The position numbers were made by a program, and so were the translations under genes. DNA of 64,000 bases. Origin: Heliomarina baculiformis (GTDB taxonomy: Bacteria > Pseudomonadota > Alphaproteobacteria > Rhodobacterales > Rhodobacteraceae). Positions 1-8,246 of this stretch are shown in pieces. Position 1 is the first letter of the stretch. Each line of letters starts with the position of its first letter. The DNA lies in contig NZ_JAIMIC010000007.1 in the NCBI RefSeq assembly GCF_019966545.1, forward strand, positions 124,001 to 188,000. Direction: 5' to 3'. Below the pieces are notes generated by a model. That model made no database searches. It was not told where the DNA came from and worked only from the letters and a program-made list of their open reading frames with translations.

Positions 1-622
1 TCAGCGGCACGTGCAGGGTAATGAAATCGGCGCGTGCCAGCAGCTCGTCCAGCTCGACCTTTTCGACGCCAAGCTGCTTGGCCTTTTCTTCGCCAAGGAA
101 TGGGTCGTAGGCAACAACTTTCATCCGCAGCCCAAGCGCACGGGCGCAGACGATACCGCCGATATTGCCGGCGCCGATAACGCCAAGCGTCTTGCCGGTC
201 AGTTCGACCCCCATGAATTTAGACTTTTCCCATTTGCCCGCGTGGGTCGAGGCGCTGGCCTCGGGGATCTGGCGCGCCACGGCGAACATCATCGCGATGG
301 CATGTTCCGCCGTGGTGATCATGTTGCCGTAGGGCGTATTCATGACGATCACGCCTTTCTTGGAGGCGGCGTCCTTATCGATGTTGTCGGTACCGATACC
401 GGCGCGACCGATCACCTTGAGATTACTGGCGTTCTCAAGGATTTTTTCAGTCACCTTGGTCGCGGAACGGATCGCAAGTCCGTCGTACTGGCCGATCACT
501 TCGGCCAGCTTGTCCTTGTCCTTGCCCAGATCGGGCTGGAAGTCCACGTCGATGCCGCGATCCTTGAAGATCTGAACGGCTGCCGCAGAAAGTTTGTCAG
601 AGATGAGTACACGGGGGGCCAT
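1..622 (-). CDS. serA: D-3-phosphoglycerate dehydrogenase, N-terminal part (cut by window edge)
   Basis: Catalyses the first step of serine synthesis, NAD-dependent oxidation of 3-phosphoglycerate in the cytosol. About 207 codons are visible on the minus strand, starting at ATG 620-622 with protein start MAPRVLISDKLSAAAVQ. The substrate-binding part contains IGRAGIGTDNID, followed by the Rossmann motif GVIGAGNIGG and the dinucleotide-domain segment FITLHVPL at the window edge. The C-terminal part lies outside the window, so an ACT domain cannot be judged. It lies 69 bp downstream of serC on the same strand, the usual alphaproteobacterial serC-serA order, so both are probably one operon. Confidence is high from the D-2-hydroxyacid dehydrogenase motifs and the neighbour. 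Confidence 0.95.
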   Translation of the reverse strand, partial: MAPRVLISDKLSAAAVQIFKDRGIDVDFQPDLGKDKDKLAEVIGQYDGLAIRSATKVTEKILENASNLKVIGRAGIGTDNIDKDAASKKGVIVMNTPYGNMITTAEHAIAMMFAVARQIPEASASTHAGKWEKSKFMGVELTGKTLGVIGAGNIGGIVCARALGLRMKVVAYDPFLGEEKAKQLGVEKVELDELLARADFITLHVPL

Positions 623-691
623 GGGTCTGGTCCTTTGAAAATTGGGGAGTGGGAGCTCACCCTGCCGTGGCAGGATGAGCGGTCCGGCGGC

Positions 692-1846
692 TTAGGCGGC
701 GGCCTTTTGCGCTTCGATTTCGGCGTCAAAGGCCCATTCGAGCCAAGGCAGCATCGCCTCGATATCCGAGGTTTCGACGGTCGAGCCGCACCAGATTCGC
801 AGACCGGCGGGCGCATCGCGATAAGCTCCGATGTCGAGCGCGATGTTCACATCCGCAAGACGCTTGGCCACGGCCTTGGCAAAAGCCGCGCCATCGGCGA
901 TCCGGTCATCGGTGAACTTCAGGCAGACCGAGGTATTCGAACGCGTGGCCGGATCGGTCGCGAGGAAGTCGATCCAGTCATGGGTTTCGACGAAACCGGT
1001 GATCGCGGCGGTATTGGCATCGGCGCGGGCGATCATGCCCTTGAGCCCACCTACCGAACGCGCCCAGTCAAGCGCTACGAGGTAATCCTCGACCGCGAGC
1101 ATGGACGGCGTATTGATGGTTTCGCCCTTGAAGATTCCTTCGATCAGCTTTCCGCCCTTGGTCAGGCGAAAGATCTTGGGCAGCGGCCATGCGGGCGTAT
1201 AGCTTTCAAGACGTTCGACCGCACGGGGGCTGAGGATCAACATGCCATGCGCCGCTTCGCCACCCAGCACTTTCTGCCAGGAGAATGTCGTCACGTCGAG
1301 CTTGTCCCAGGGCAGATCCATCGCAAAAGCGGCCGATGTCGCATCACAAAGGGTCAGACCGTCACGGTCGGCGGGAATCACATCGCCGTTGGGAACACGC
1401 ACACCCGAGGTGGTGCCGTTCCAGGTGAAACAGACGTCCTTGTTGAAATCGACGGTGCTCAGATCAACGATCGCGCCATATTCGGCGGTCTTGACCTCGG
1501 CATCGAGCTTCAGCTGCTTCACGACATCGGTGACCCAGCCGGCGCCAAAGCTTTCCCATGCGAGCATCTCACAGGGGCGCTCGCCCAGCAGGCTCCACAT
1601 GGCCATCTCGAAAGCGCCGGTGTCCGACGCCGGTACGATACCGATCTTGTAGTCAGCCGGTACGCCAAGCAGGTCACGCGTCTCTTCGATCGCGGCTTTC
1701 AGCTTGTCCTTGCCAACGGCGGCACGGTGCGACCGGCCCAGCGCGGCGTCGGCCAGTTTATTCAGCTCGAATGTGGGGATTTTGGCACAGGGGCCAGAAG
1801 AAAAACGCGGATTAGCCGGCCGCGTTGCCGGTTGTGCAATAGCCAT
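692..1846 (-). CDS. serC: phosphoserine aminotransferase
   Basis: PLP-dependent transaminase converting 3-phosphohydroxypyruvate plus glutamate to phosphoserine, the second step of serine synthesis; it also serves 4-phosphohydroxythreonine formation for vitamin B6. 384 residues, typical of the alphaproteobacterial SerC subtype. The start of the protein carries the SSGPCAK segment near residue 17, and the PLP Schiff-base lysine is K192 in [10 protein letters not shown]. The ATG at 1844-1846 lies just after a GGAAGGG ribosome-binding sequence that is itself part of a hairpin (see the leader entry). First gene of a leftward operon with serA; serB is divergent on the other side, so this junction carries the serine pathway's control region. 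Confidence 0.96.
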   Translation of the reverse strand: MAIAQPATRPANPRFSSGPCAKIPTFELNKLADAALGRSHRAAVGKDKLKAAIEETRDLLGVPADYKIGIVPASDTGAFEMAMWSLLGERPCEMLAWESFGAGWVTDVVKQLKLDAEVKTAEYGAIVDLSTVDFNKDVCFTWNGTTSGVRVPNGDVIPADRDGLTLCDATSAAFAMDLPWDKLDVTTFSWQKVLGGEAAHGMLILSPRAVERLESYTPAWPLPKIFRLTKGGKLIEGIFKGETINTPSMLAVEDYLVALDWARSVGGLKGMIARADANTAAITGFVETHDWIDFLATDPATRSNTSVCLKFTDDRIADGAAFAKAVAKRLADVNIALDIGAYRDAPAGLRIWCGSTVETSDIEAMLPWLEWAFDAEIEAQKAAA

Positions 1847-1847
1847 T

Positions 1848-1905
1848 TTCAGCTACCCTTCCAGATAAGCGCCCCTCGTTGGGGAGGGGTGTCCCACCGC
1901 CGCAT
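1848..1905 (-). ncRNA. serC leader RNA candidate (alphaproteobacterial serC motif)
   Basis: The minus-strand RNA directly before serC can fold into two hairpins. The upstream one pairs CCCCUC with GAGGGG (plus-strand positions 1884-1889 and 1872-1877, six-base loop). The second pairs GCU-u-AUC with GGUAGC around plus-strand 1852-1870 and includes the ribosome-binding sequence GGAAGGG a few bases before the ATG. A conserved RNA element of unknown mechanism is known upstream of serC-serA operons in alphaproteobacteria (the serC motif of Corbino and colleagues). Position, gene context and fold match that description, but I recognise it from memory and have not run a covariance search. Confidence 0.6.
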
Positions 1906-2004
1906 GTAGAGCGGTATCTTTGCTGGCACAAGTCGGAAAATGCGGATAAAGCGCCGCTAAATCGCCGAAAAGCGACTTCTCTGTTGCCGATAGGAAACCG
2001 CCAC

Positions 2005-2889
2005 ATGTATGCCGTCACGCTTTTGACCAATCCTGCCGCCCCTTCTTTGGATCCCGCTCTGGTGGATTCGCTGCGCAACGCGTGGGGCGGCGGCGATGCG
2101 CAATGGCTGGCCCCTGATGAAGCGGCAGAATTTCAGGTCACGGAGAAACCGGCGAACCTCTGGGACGTGTGGCAGGAGCTTCAGGGCATGGGCGTCGATC
2201 TTGTCGCGCAACCTGCCGAAGGGCGTCGTAAAAAGATGCTGCTGGCCGATATGGACAGCACGATGATCCAGCAGGAATGCATCGACGAGCTTGCGGATGT
2301 CGCGGGTGTCGGGGATCGGGTGAAGGAGATCACCGCCCGCGCGATGAATGGCGAACTCGATTTCGAAGGGGCGCTGACCGAACGGGTCAGCCTGATGAAA
2401 GGGCTGCAGGAAGGGATCATCGCGGATGTCCTTGCTCAGCGGATCACGCTGATGCCGGGGGGGCCAGAACTTGTCGCGACAATGCGCGCGAACGGAGCCT
2501 ATGCGGCGCTGGTGTCCGGTGGCTTTACCGCCTTCACCGCCTCGGTCGCGAAAAGGCTGGGCTTCGACGAAAACCGCGCCAATACCTTGATCGTCGAAAA
2601 CGGCGCCCTGGCCGGGACTGTAGGGCAGCCGATTCTCGGACGGCAGGCCAAGGTCGACGCTTTGGAGGATATCACCGCTCGATTAGGCATCGCTGAAGCC
2701 GATGTGCTGGCCGTGGGTGACGGGGCCAATGATCTGGGCATGCTGAACCGGGCAGGAACCGGTGTCGCGCTGCACGCTAAGCCGGTTGTCGCCGCCGAAT
2801 GTGACGTTCGGATCAACCACGGCGATCTGAGCGCGCTTTTGTTTATCCAAGGCTACGCACGGTCGGAATTTGCCAAGCCAAATATATAA
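2005..2889 (+). CDS. serB: phosphoserine phosphatase
   Basis: HAD-superfamily phosphatase that removes phosphate from O-phosphoserine, the last step of serine synthesis. 294 residues. The catalytic aspartates are in LADMDSTMIQQE, near residue 80; motif II is in ALVSGGF and motif III/IV in VGDGANDLGML. The roughly 75-residue N-terminal extension (MYAVTLLTNP) is usual for proteobacterial SerB. I chose ATG 2005 because AGGAA lies 9 bases upstream and the protein family begins there, although the frame is open further upstream. Divergent from serC-serA, so all three dedicated serine enzymes are together. Confidence 0.96.
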   Translation: MYAVTLLTNPAAPSLDPALVDSLRNAWGGGDAQWLAPDEAAEFQVTEKPANLWDVWQELQGMGVDLVAQPAEGRRKKMLLADMDSTMIQQECIDELADVAGVGDRVKEITARAMNGELDFEGALTERVSLMKGLQEGIIADVLAQRITLMPGGPELVATMRANGAYAALVSGGFTAFTASVAKRLGFDENRANTLIVENGALAGTVGQPILGRQAKVDALEDITARLGIAEADVLAVGDGANDLGMLNRAGTGVALHAKPVVAAECDVRINHGDLSALLFIQGYARSEFAKPNI

Positions 2890-2896
2890 CGCTTGC

Positions 2897-2917
2897 GTTA
2901 ATTAACTATATAGCTAA
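2897..2917. promoter_or_regulatory. AT-rich dyads, candidate ArsR-family operator
   Basis: Between serB and the ArsR-type gene are GTTAATTAAC (perfect palindrome, 2897-2906) and the overlapping near-perfect 16-bp dyad TTAACTATATAGCTAA (2902-2917, 14 of 16 symmetric). The TATATA core could also be the -10 element. ArsR-family repressors normally bind such dyads over their own promoters. The assignment is inferred from position. Confidence 0.45.
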
Positions 2918-2927
2918 TAATTGGGTC

Positions 2928-3257
2928 ATGACAGACCTGACAAAAACCTTTGCCGCCCTGTCGGATGCGACCCGCCTGAGCATGGTGGAGCGCCTCATGG
3001 ATCAGGGTGAACTGCCCGCCGGCACACTTGTCGACGGCTTTGACATTTCCGCACCCGCTGTTTCCCGGCACCTCAAAGTCCTGCGCGAGGCCGGGCTTGT
3101 CGAACAGCGGAGCGAGGGCACTCACCGGTACTACTCGGTGCGGCCCGAATCGATGCGCCGGATCGCAAACTGGACGATAGACCACAGTGCCTTCTGGCAA
3201 CAAAGTCTCGACCGGCTCGATGACCTTCTCGCGCTTGATCCCGAAGAGGACACATAG
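2928..3257 (+). CDS. ArsR/SmtB-family transcriptional regulator
   Basis: 109-residue winged-helix repressor; nearly the whole protein is the HTH domain. The recognition helix region reads ISAPAVSRHLKVLREAGLV, followed by the wing EGTHRYYSV. It lacks the paired cysteines of metal-sensing ArsR proteins, so metal sensing is unlikely. It belongs to the subgroup that sits before SRPBCC (AHSA1-like) genes, as here: the next gene starts 2 bases after this stop codon. Likely represses its own operon through the dyads just upstream. The inducer is unknown. Confidence 0.88.
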   Translation: MTDLTKTFAALSDATRLSMVERLMDQGELPAGTLVDGFDISAPAVSRHLKVLREAGLVEQRSEGTHRYYSVRPESMRRIANWTIDHSAFWQQSLDRLDDLLALDPEEDT

Positions 3258-3259
3258 TC

Positions 3260-3730
3260 ATGAAAGACCTTCAGGATCTCGAACTTGTCCGAGATTACCC
3301 CGTCAGCGTCGACAGGGTCTGGCGCGCTGTCACCAATCCTTCGCAACTGATGCAGTGGTTTGGCCCGGACGGGCTGAGAATGGACGATTGCCAGATGGAC
3401 TTTACCCGCACCGGCCCCTGGACCTGTACCATGTATGGGCGCGAAAGCGGCGACCGTTACAAGCTGAGCGGTCAGGTCACCCACGTTCTGCCTCCCGATG
3501 CCGGCGGCAAAGGTTCGGTCGGTTTCACATGGGGCTGGCACGACGGCGAAGACCAGCGCGGAACGGAAAGCCATGTCATGTTCACGGTCAGCGCGACAGA
3601 GACGGGTTCGCGTCTCAGGATCGTGCACCGTGACCTGCCTGATATGGAAACGGCCCAGAGCCACAGCCGCGGCTGGCTGGCGACATTGCCGAAACTCGAC
3701 CGACTGCTGGAGCAGGACCCCGAAATTTAG
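3260..3730 (+). CDS. SRPBCC / AHSA1-like domain protein
   Basis: 156 residues, a single START/Bet v 1-like fold (AHSA1 family). The opening RDYPVSVDRVWRAVTNPSQL and the segment MQWFGPDGLRM are the typical family start. Such proteins form a hydrophobic ligand cavity; no catalytic residues can be assigned. Second gene of the operon with the ArsR regulator (2-base gap) and the YCII protein (35-base gap). This ArsR-SRPBCC-YCII trio is a recurring bacterial arrangement, but its physiological role is not established. Confidence 0.85.
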   Translation: MKDLQDLELVRDYPVSVDRVWRAVTNPSQLMQWFGPDGLRMDDCQMDFTRTGPWTCTMYGRESGDRYKLSGQVTHVLPPDAGGKGSVGFTWGWHDGEDQRGTESHVMFTVSATETGSRLRIVHRDLPDMETAQSHSRGWLATLPKLDRLLEQDPEI

Positions 3731-3765
3731 ACTGAGCCCAAATTTCAACAGGAAAGGACAATTCA

Positions 3766-4080
3766 ATGCCCAAGTTTATGTTTGCCTATCACGGCGGGAA
3801 ACGCCCGGAATCCGAAGAAGAAATCAAATCCACCATGGCTGCATGGGAAAAGTGGATGACCGACAACCAAAAGGCGCTGCTCGACCCGGGCAACCCCGTC
3901 GGTACGTCCAGAACGGTCACCGACAATGAAATCCGCGACGATGGCGGGCCTAACCCGCTTTCAGGCTACACCATCGTGGATGCCGCCGACATCGACGCCG
4001 CTTGCGCCATCGCAAAGTCGAATCCGATGGTGATGGACGGTAGCGGTTCGGTCGAAATCGCCGAAATCATCCAGATGTAG
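3766..4080 (+). CDS. YCII-related (YciI/DGPF) domain protein
   Basis: 104 residues matching the YCII-related domain: start MPKFMFAYHGGKRP, central W and GNPVGTSRTV segment, and the closing motif with VDAADIDAACAIAKSNP and the product-end VEIAEI. YciI-like proteins are dimeric ferredoxin-like folds, some with dehalogenase-like activity; no specific reaction can be claimed here. An AGGA ribosome-binding site (AACAGGAAAGG) precedes the ATG. Third gene of the ArsR-led operon. Confidence 0.85.
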   Translation: MPKFMFAYHGGKRPESEEEIKSTMAAWEKWMTDNQKALLDPGNPVGTSRTVTDNEIRDDGGPNPLSGYTIVDAADIDAACAIAKSNPMVMDGSGSVEIAEIIQM

Positions 4081-4093
4081 CCACCTGCCGGTC

Positions 4094-5098
4094 TCAGAAT
4101 CCGCGCGTCAGAGCCTCTGTCGCGCGGACTACCCCCGTGTCAATGCCGCGCCGGTTCAGGATCGGCGCATTAAGATAGCTGCGTGTCGCCGGATGATCCG
4201 CCTCGAGCACACCAAGTCCGACGAGAATGGCCGCAATGGCACATTCGCTGGCGCGCGTCGCCCCGTCGGTGATCTTGAGCGCCACACCAAGCTGCTGTTC
4301 CGGCAGGATCGCGATGAACACGGCCTCGGCGCCGGTCTTGATGGCTACCTTGCCCCCCATCGCCCGCATCAGCGATGTGCAGGCACGCCCCTCACCCGCA
4401 ACGAGGTCAGGGTGTTTCATCATCGCCTCGACCAGTCTTACCGCACCCTGGCTTTGCTGATCGCTGCGGGTCGATGCCGTTGCAAACCACGCCATGCTGC
4501 GCGCCAGGCCATGCAACGACGTCGCGAAATTCGGAGCCGAGCACCCATCGATGCCATAACCGGGGCTGGATTCGCCTGTGGTTTCCTCGAACGCCGCAAG
4601 CGCGGCCTGCTGCACCGGGTGATCGATCTCGACGTATTCCGGACCTGCGCCCATGTACTGTGCCAACGTGAGGAAACCACAATGTTTGCCCGAACAGTTG
4701 TTGTGGATCTGGCAGGGTTCCTCTCCGGCAAGGATCAGACCGTTGCGCGCGGGAATATCGGCCGGTTCCTGCGGTCCGCAGCGAAAATCGCTTTCGCCCA
4801 GTCCAAGCTGACCGAGCCATGCAGATACCCTGTCGGTGTGGATCGCGGCACCATTGTGAGACGCGCAGGCCAGGGCCAGTTGCTCGGTTTTCAAGCCATA
4901 GCGATCCGCCGCGCCGGAACTCAAGAGCGGCAGCCCCTGAATCATTTTCGCCGACGACCGCGGATAGATCACGGTCTCGGGATCGCCCCATGACGCAACG
5001 ATATCGCCGCGTCTATCACAGACGACCGCATGGCCGCGATGCAGGCTTTCCAGAAGCTCACCACGCCAGATTTCAACCAAAGGGACCGATCTATCCAT
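4094..5098 (-). CDS. L-asparaginase, Rhizobium etli type (asparaginase II family)
   Basis: 334 residues of the Asparaginase_II family (PF06089), unrelated to E. coli AnsA/AnsB. Expected reaction is asparagine hydrolysis to aspartate and ammonia. By family knowledge of R. etli ReAV, catalysis uses two Ser-Lys tandems and a zinc site. Counting from ATG 5098, the corresponding residues appear as S48/K51 (RSSAK), S80 (CASHNG), C135/K138 (NNCSGK), C186 (GIDGCSAPN) and K254 (IKTGAE). The frame is open 82 codons further upstream, but that part resembles nothing and overlaps the promoter region of the divergent IalB-like gene. No signal peptide, so cytosolic. Confidence 0.9.
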   Translation of the reverse strand: MDRSVPLVEIWRGELLESLHRGHAVVCDRRGDIVASWGDPETVIYPRSSAKMIQGLPLLSSGAADRYGLKTEQLALACASHNGAAIHTDRVSAWLGQLGLGESDFRCGPQEPADIPARNGLILAGEEPCQIHNNCSGKHCGFLTLAQYMGAGPEYVEIDHPVQQAALAAFEETTGESSPGYGIDGCSAPNFATSLHGLARSMAWFATASTRSDQQSQGAVRLVEAMMKHPDLVAGEGRACTSLMRAMGGKVAIKTGAEAVFIAILPEQQLGVALKITDGATRASECAIAAILVGLGVLEADHPATRSYLNAPILNRRGIDTGVVRATEALTRGF

Positions 5099-5271
5099 GA
5101 GACACCTCAATTCTTGGCGATTTCCCGCCAATCGCCCTTTCGTCAGTGGCGAATATTGCGCTAATGGTGTGTATGTCGCCCGGCGACCGGATACGCAACC
5201 AAGATGGCTCGTCAAGAGCAGGAGCGTACCGACGAAGTGTATTGAGGTGAAGGACAGTCGGAGGCTGGACA

Positions 5272-5805
5272 ATGGGATCGAAACTCGTCTGCGCAATTGC
5301 AGGCTTGAGCATCGCGGCAATGGCCGCAAACGCAACATTCGCACAGGAACAGAGCACTAACCGCGTCGCCACGGAAACCGACTGGAGCGTCTTCGAGGAA
5401 AGCCAGCCTCGTGAGTGCTGGAGCGTGTCGGCACCCAAGGAAACCGTCAACACCCGCGACGGCCGCGTTGTCGCAGTCAAGCGTAGCGATATCCTCCTCA
5501 TGGTCTTCTACCGCCCTGACGCCAATGTGAAGGGTCAGGTAACCTTTACCGGCGGCTATCCGTTTGCCGAGGGCTCGACCGTGAACCTCAACATTTCAGG
5601 CAACGAGTTCGAGCTATTCACCGAGGGCGAATGGGCATGGCCGGCGAGCGCGGACGAAGACAAGCAGATCATCACCGCGATGAAGCGCGGCACCGATGCC
5701 GTGCTGACTGCGCGGTCTTCGCGGGGAACCCAGACCAAGGACACATTCTCGCTCCTCGGGTTTACTGCCGCCGCGGAAGACGCCGATAAACGCTGCTCCA
5801 AGTGA
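5272..5805 (+). CDS. invasion-associated locus B (IalB) family protein, exported
   Basis: 177 residues. A signal peptide covers residues 1-24 (MGSKLVCAIAGLSIAAMAAN, cleavage near TFA-QE). The mature part follows the IalB pattern: DWSVFEE, a cysteine in RECWSVSAP, the repeat of hydrophobic strands, ISGNEFELFTEGEWAWP and a closing cysteine (DKRCSK) that can pair with the first. IalB homologues are common periplasmic proteins of alphaproteobacteria; the name comes from Bartonella and does not imply invasion here. Strong ribosome-binding site GGAGG before ATG 5272. Divergent from the asparaginase gene. Confidence 0.87.
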   Translation: MGSKLVCAIAGLSIAAMAANATFAQEQSTNRVATETDWSVFEESQPRECWSVSAPKETVNTRDGRVVAVKRSDILLMVFYRPDANVKGQVTFTGGYPFAEGSTVNLNISGNEFELFTEGEWAWPASADEDKQIITAMKRGTDAVLTARSSRGTQTKDTFSLLGFTAAAEDADKRCSK

Positions 5806-5895
5806 ACGACTGAGACATTCGCGCGCAGGTTTGTTTTGAAACCTGCGGCAAATGCTATATAGGGGCGGTCTGTACCCGAAATGAAGGCCGACCCC

Positions 5896-7071
5896 ATGAC
5901 CGCTACGGCGCCGATCACTCAGGATGTTGTCACGATCCCCCGCAAGATGCCGGAGGGAACTGTGAACCTTGTCGGCCTTACCCGCGATGCCATGCGCGAT
6001 GCGTTGATCGCAATTGGCACGCCGGAAAAGCAGGCCAAGATGCGCGTCGGCCAGATCTGGCAATGGATCTACCAGTGGGGCGTGCGCGATTTCGCCGAGA
6101 TGACTAACCTTGCCAAGGATTACCGCGCCAAGCTGGCAGAGAATTTCGTGATCGAAATTCCCGAGGTGGTCTCCAAACAGGTCAGCGAAGACGGTACGCG
6201 GAAATACCTCGTGCGAATCGCTGGCGGTCACGAGGTCGAAGTCGTCTACATCCCCGAAGAGGGACGCGGCACGCTTTGCATCTCGTCACAGGTCGGCTGC
6301 ACCCTGACATGTTCCTTCTGCCATACCGGTACGCAAAAGCTCGTCCGCAACCTTACAGCGGGTGAGATCATCGGACAGGTGATGATGGCGCGCGACGATC
6401 TGGGGGAATGGCCTAAGCAAGGCGCGCCCAAGGATGAGACGCGGCTCTTGTCGAACATCGTACTGATGGGCATGGGCGAACCGCTCTACAACTTCGAAAA
6501 CGTGCGTGACGCGATGAAGATCGCGATGGATGCTGAAGGTATCCAGTTATCGCGCCGCCGTATCACCCTGTCGACATCCGGCGTGGTGCCGGAAATCGCC
6601 CGTACCGCGCAGGAAATCGGCTGTCAGTTGGCCGTATCCTTCCACGCCACGACGAACGAAACCCGCAACATGCTGGTGCCGATCAACAAACGCTGGAACA
6701 TCGAGGAACTGCTTGCCGCGCTCAAGAGCTACCCCAAGGTCAGCAACTCCGAACGCATCACCTTTGAATACGTGATGCTGAACGGGGTGAACGACACGGA
6801 TGACGACGCGCGCCGCCTGATCAAGCTGATTGAGGGAATCCCCGCCAAGATCAACCTGATCCCGTTCAACGAATGGCCCGGCGCGCCCTACAAGCGGTCC
6901 TCGAACAACCGGATCCGTGCCTTTGCGGATATCATTTACAAGGCCGGGTACGCCTCGCCGATCCGCACCCCGCGTGGCGAGGATATCATGGCCGCCTGTG
7001 GCCAGCTGAAATCTGCGACCGAACGCGAACGCAAGTCGCGCCGCCAGATCGAGGCCGACGCGGGCCTGTAG
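5896..7071 (+). CDS. rlmN: dual-specificity 23S rRNA/tRNA adenine-C2 methyltransferase
   Basis: Radical-SAM enzyme that methylates C2 of A2503 in 23S rRNA and A37 in some tRNAs. The CxxxCxxC iron-sulfur motif is CTLTCSFC, in the context [16 protein letters not shown]; the SAM-binding GMGEPL follows, and the catalytic C-terminal cysteine lies in MAACGQLK. 391 residues from ATG 5896, normal length. An in-frame ATG at 5881 also exists; I prefer 5896 because AAGG lies 8 bases before it. The next gene begins 3 bases after the stop, so the two are probably cotranscribed. Confidence 0.95.
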   Translation: MTATAPITQDVVTIPRKMPEGTVNLVGLTRDAMRDALIAIGTPEKQAKMRVGQIWQWIYQWGVRDFAEMTNLAKDYRAKLAENFVIEIPEVVSKQVSEDGTRKYLVRIAGGHEVEVVYIPEEGRGTLCISSQVGCTLTCSFCHTGTQKLVRNLTAGEIIGQVMMARDDLGEWPKQGAPKDETRLLSNIVLMGMGEPLYNFENVRDAMKIAMDAEGIQLSRRRITLSTSGVVPEIARTAQEIGCQLAVSFHATTNETRNMLVPINKRWNIEELLAALKSYPKVSNSERITFEYVMLNGVNDTDDDARRLIKLIEGIPAKINLIPFNEWPGAPYKRSSNNRIRAFADIIYKAGYASPIRTPRGEDIMAACGQLKSATERERKSRRQIEADAGL

Positions 7072-7074
7072 CCC

Positions 7075-7839
7075 TTGAAGCGACGGAACCTCTTGCTGCT
7101 TGGTGGCATTGCCGCCTGGGTCTGGGGCGTGCCACGGCTTTACCAGGCCTTCAATGAGCGGTTCCAATTCGACCCGATCCCGGGGCTCGATGGCTTTCGC
7201 ATCGTCAACAGAGGCTCGGTAAGTGGCGCGACCGATATCGCCCTGCTTGCGGTCGATAGGGTATCGGACGCGCAGCGCAGTCTGCGCGCTGACCTGCGAA
7301 TCAATCCGTGTTCGATTTTTGACGGCGCCCGGAGCTCGGAAAAACTGCCGCTGGCGGTTTTCACGGATTACTATTGCCCCTACTGCCCCGAGATGAGTGA
7401 TCTTGTGATCGAATTGTCCGAAGGTGCCTCGCCAGTTACGCCTGTCTGGTGGGACCTGCCGCTGCTCGGGCCGCGGTCGGAATATGCCGCGCGGGTAGCC
7501 ATCGCCGCCGGGAATCAGGGGCAGTACCTGCCGGTTCACCAGCATCTCATGCACAAACCGCTGCGCCCCGGGCCAGTCGCCCTTAACGAGCTTGCCGAAC
7601 GTTTTGATTTGGACGTCGAGAAGCTTCGGCGGGACATGCAGGCAAAGCAAACGGACCTCAAACTGGAGACAGCGCATGCCGCGCGGGCCGTCTTCGGGAT
7701 GATCGGCACACCCTCTGTCGTGGTAGGGCGCAGCGTGCTGATCGGCCGAGCTTCGAAACAATCATTTCTAGATTTGATCGAATTAGAGTACAATTCAGGC
7801 GAATTTAGCGATTCCTGCGGCCAGAACGGTTCGCCTTAG
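7075..7839 (+). CDS. DsbA/BdbD-like thioredoxin-fold protein, membrane-anchored or exported
   Basis: 254 residues starting at TTG 7075, 3 bases after rlmN. A short basic N-terminus and hydrophobic stretch (KRRNLLLLGGIAAWVWGV) form a signal sequence or anchor. The redox motif is CPYC in FTDYYCPYCPEM, near residue 100, and the cis-proline loop is GTPSVVVG. The CxxC and cis-Pro residues identify the DsbA-like thiol oxidoreductase group acting in the periplasm; the partner is unknown. The last 17 codons appear to derive from a short duplication (see the repeat entry), so the C-terminus is probably longer than that of relatives. Confidence 0.8.
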   Translation: MKRRNLLLLGGIAAWVWGVPRLYQAFNERFQFDPIPGLDGFRIVNRGSVSGATDIALLAVDRVSDAQRSLRADLRINPCSIFDGARSSEKLPLAVFTDYYCPYCPEMSDLVIELSEGASPVTPVWWDLPLLGPRSEYAARVAIAAGNQGQYLPVHQHLMHKPLRPGPVALNELAERFDLDVEKLRRDMQAKQTDLKLETAHAARAVFGMIGTPSVVVGRSVLIGRASKQSFLDLIELEYNSGEFSDSCGQNGSP

Positions 7840-7858
7840 TACAATTGAGGCTAATTTG
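7787..7858. repeat. imperfect 21-bp direct repeat at the 3' end of the DsbA-like gene
   Basis: Copies lie at 7787-7807 and 7838-7858, 51 bp apart, sharing AGTACAATT-AGGC-AATTT with three mismatches. 51 bp is 17 codons. The first copy is read in frame within the gene, and the second, in the same frame, contains TGA and TAA just after the actual stop. Confidence 0.75.
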
Positions 7859-7983
7859 TTGCCATCGCCGCAACAATGCCTCAAAGCCACGCGCCTCGCC
7901 GCAAAATGACCCCGCTGCCGGACCAATTCGGCCCGGAACCTTTTCATATCCTGACTCCGGTACAGAACCAAAGGATTGGGAAA

Positions 7984-8181
7984 ATGATTATTGAGAACAC
8001 GCTGGATGCGCCCCTGCTGGAATTCATCACCGAAGAGCGCAAAAAATGCCTTTCCGCCCGTGAGTGGAAATTCCGGCTTGCCGGATTTGGTTACGGCATC
8101 AAGGAAGACAACGGCCGCAGCTTTGTCGTTCAACTTCGTAACGGCTCCGATCTTGGCACGCTCCCGACCGACCTGCACTGA
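7984..8181 (+). CDS. small conserved-type hypothetical protein
   Basis: 65 residues from ATG 7984 (MIIENTLDAPLLEFITEERK), preceded by AGGATTGGGA. The frame opens earlier (7876, 7906), but those upstream residues include the region after the neighbouring repeat and look less protein-like. Sequence features: an amphipathic start, a KCLSAREWKFRLAGFGYGIK core, and a QLRNGSDLGTLP end. No signal peptide, metal motif or recognisable domain. Function unknown. It sits between the DsbA-like gene and the convergent LOG-family gene. Confidence 0.6.
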   Translation: MIIENTLDAPLLEFITEERKKCLSAREWKFRLAGFGYGIKEDNGRSFVVQLRNGSDLGTLPTDLH

Positions 8182-8246
8182 GCTTCAATCAGCGCAGTGC
8201 AGGCCTGACCGATCAGGCCCGCAGTCGCTTTGGACGCGGAATAAGC

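Noticed and set aside
11-1909. 632-codon plus-strand open frame opposite serA and serC
   Set aside because: It is antisense to two clear enzymes with intact motifs, resembles nothing, and is explained by GC-rich codon bias.
4094-5344. 416-residue version of the asparaginase
   Set aside because: The extra 82 residues are unlike the family, and ATG 5098 reproduces the known residue numbering (S48, K51, S80, C135).
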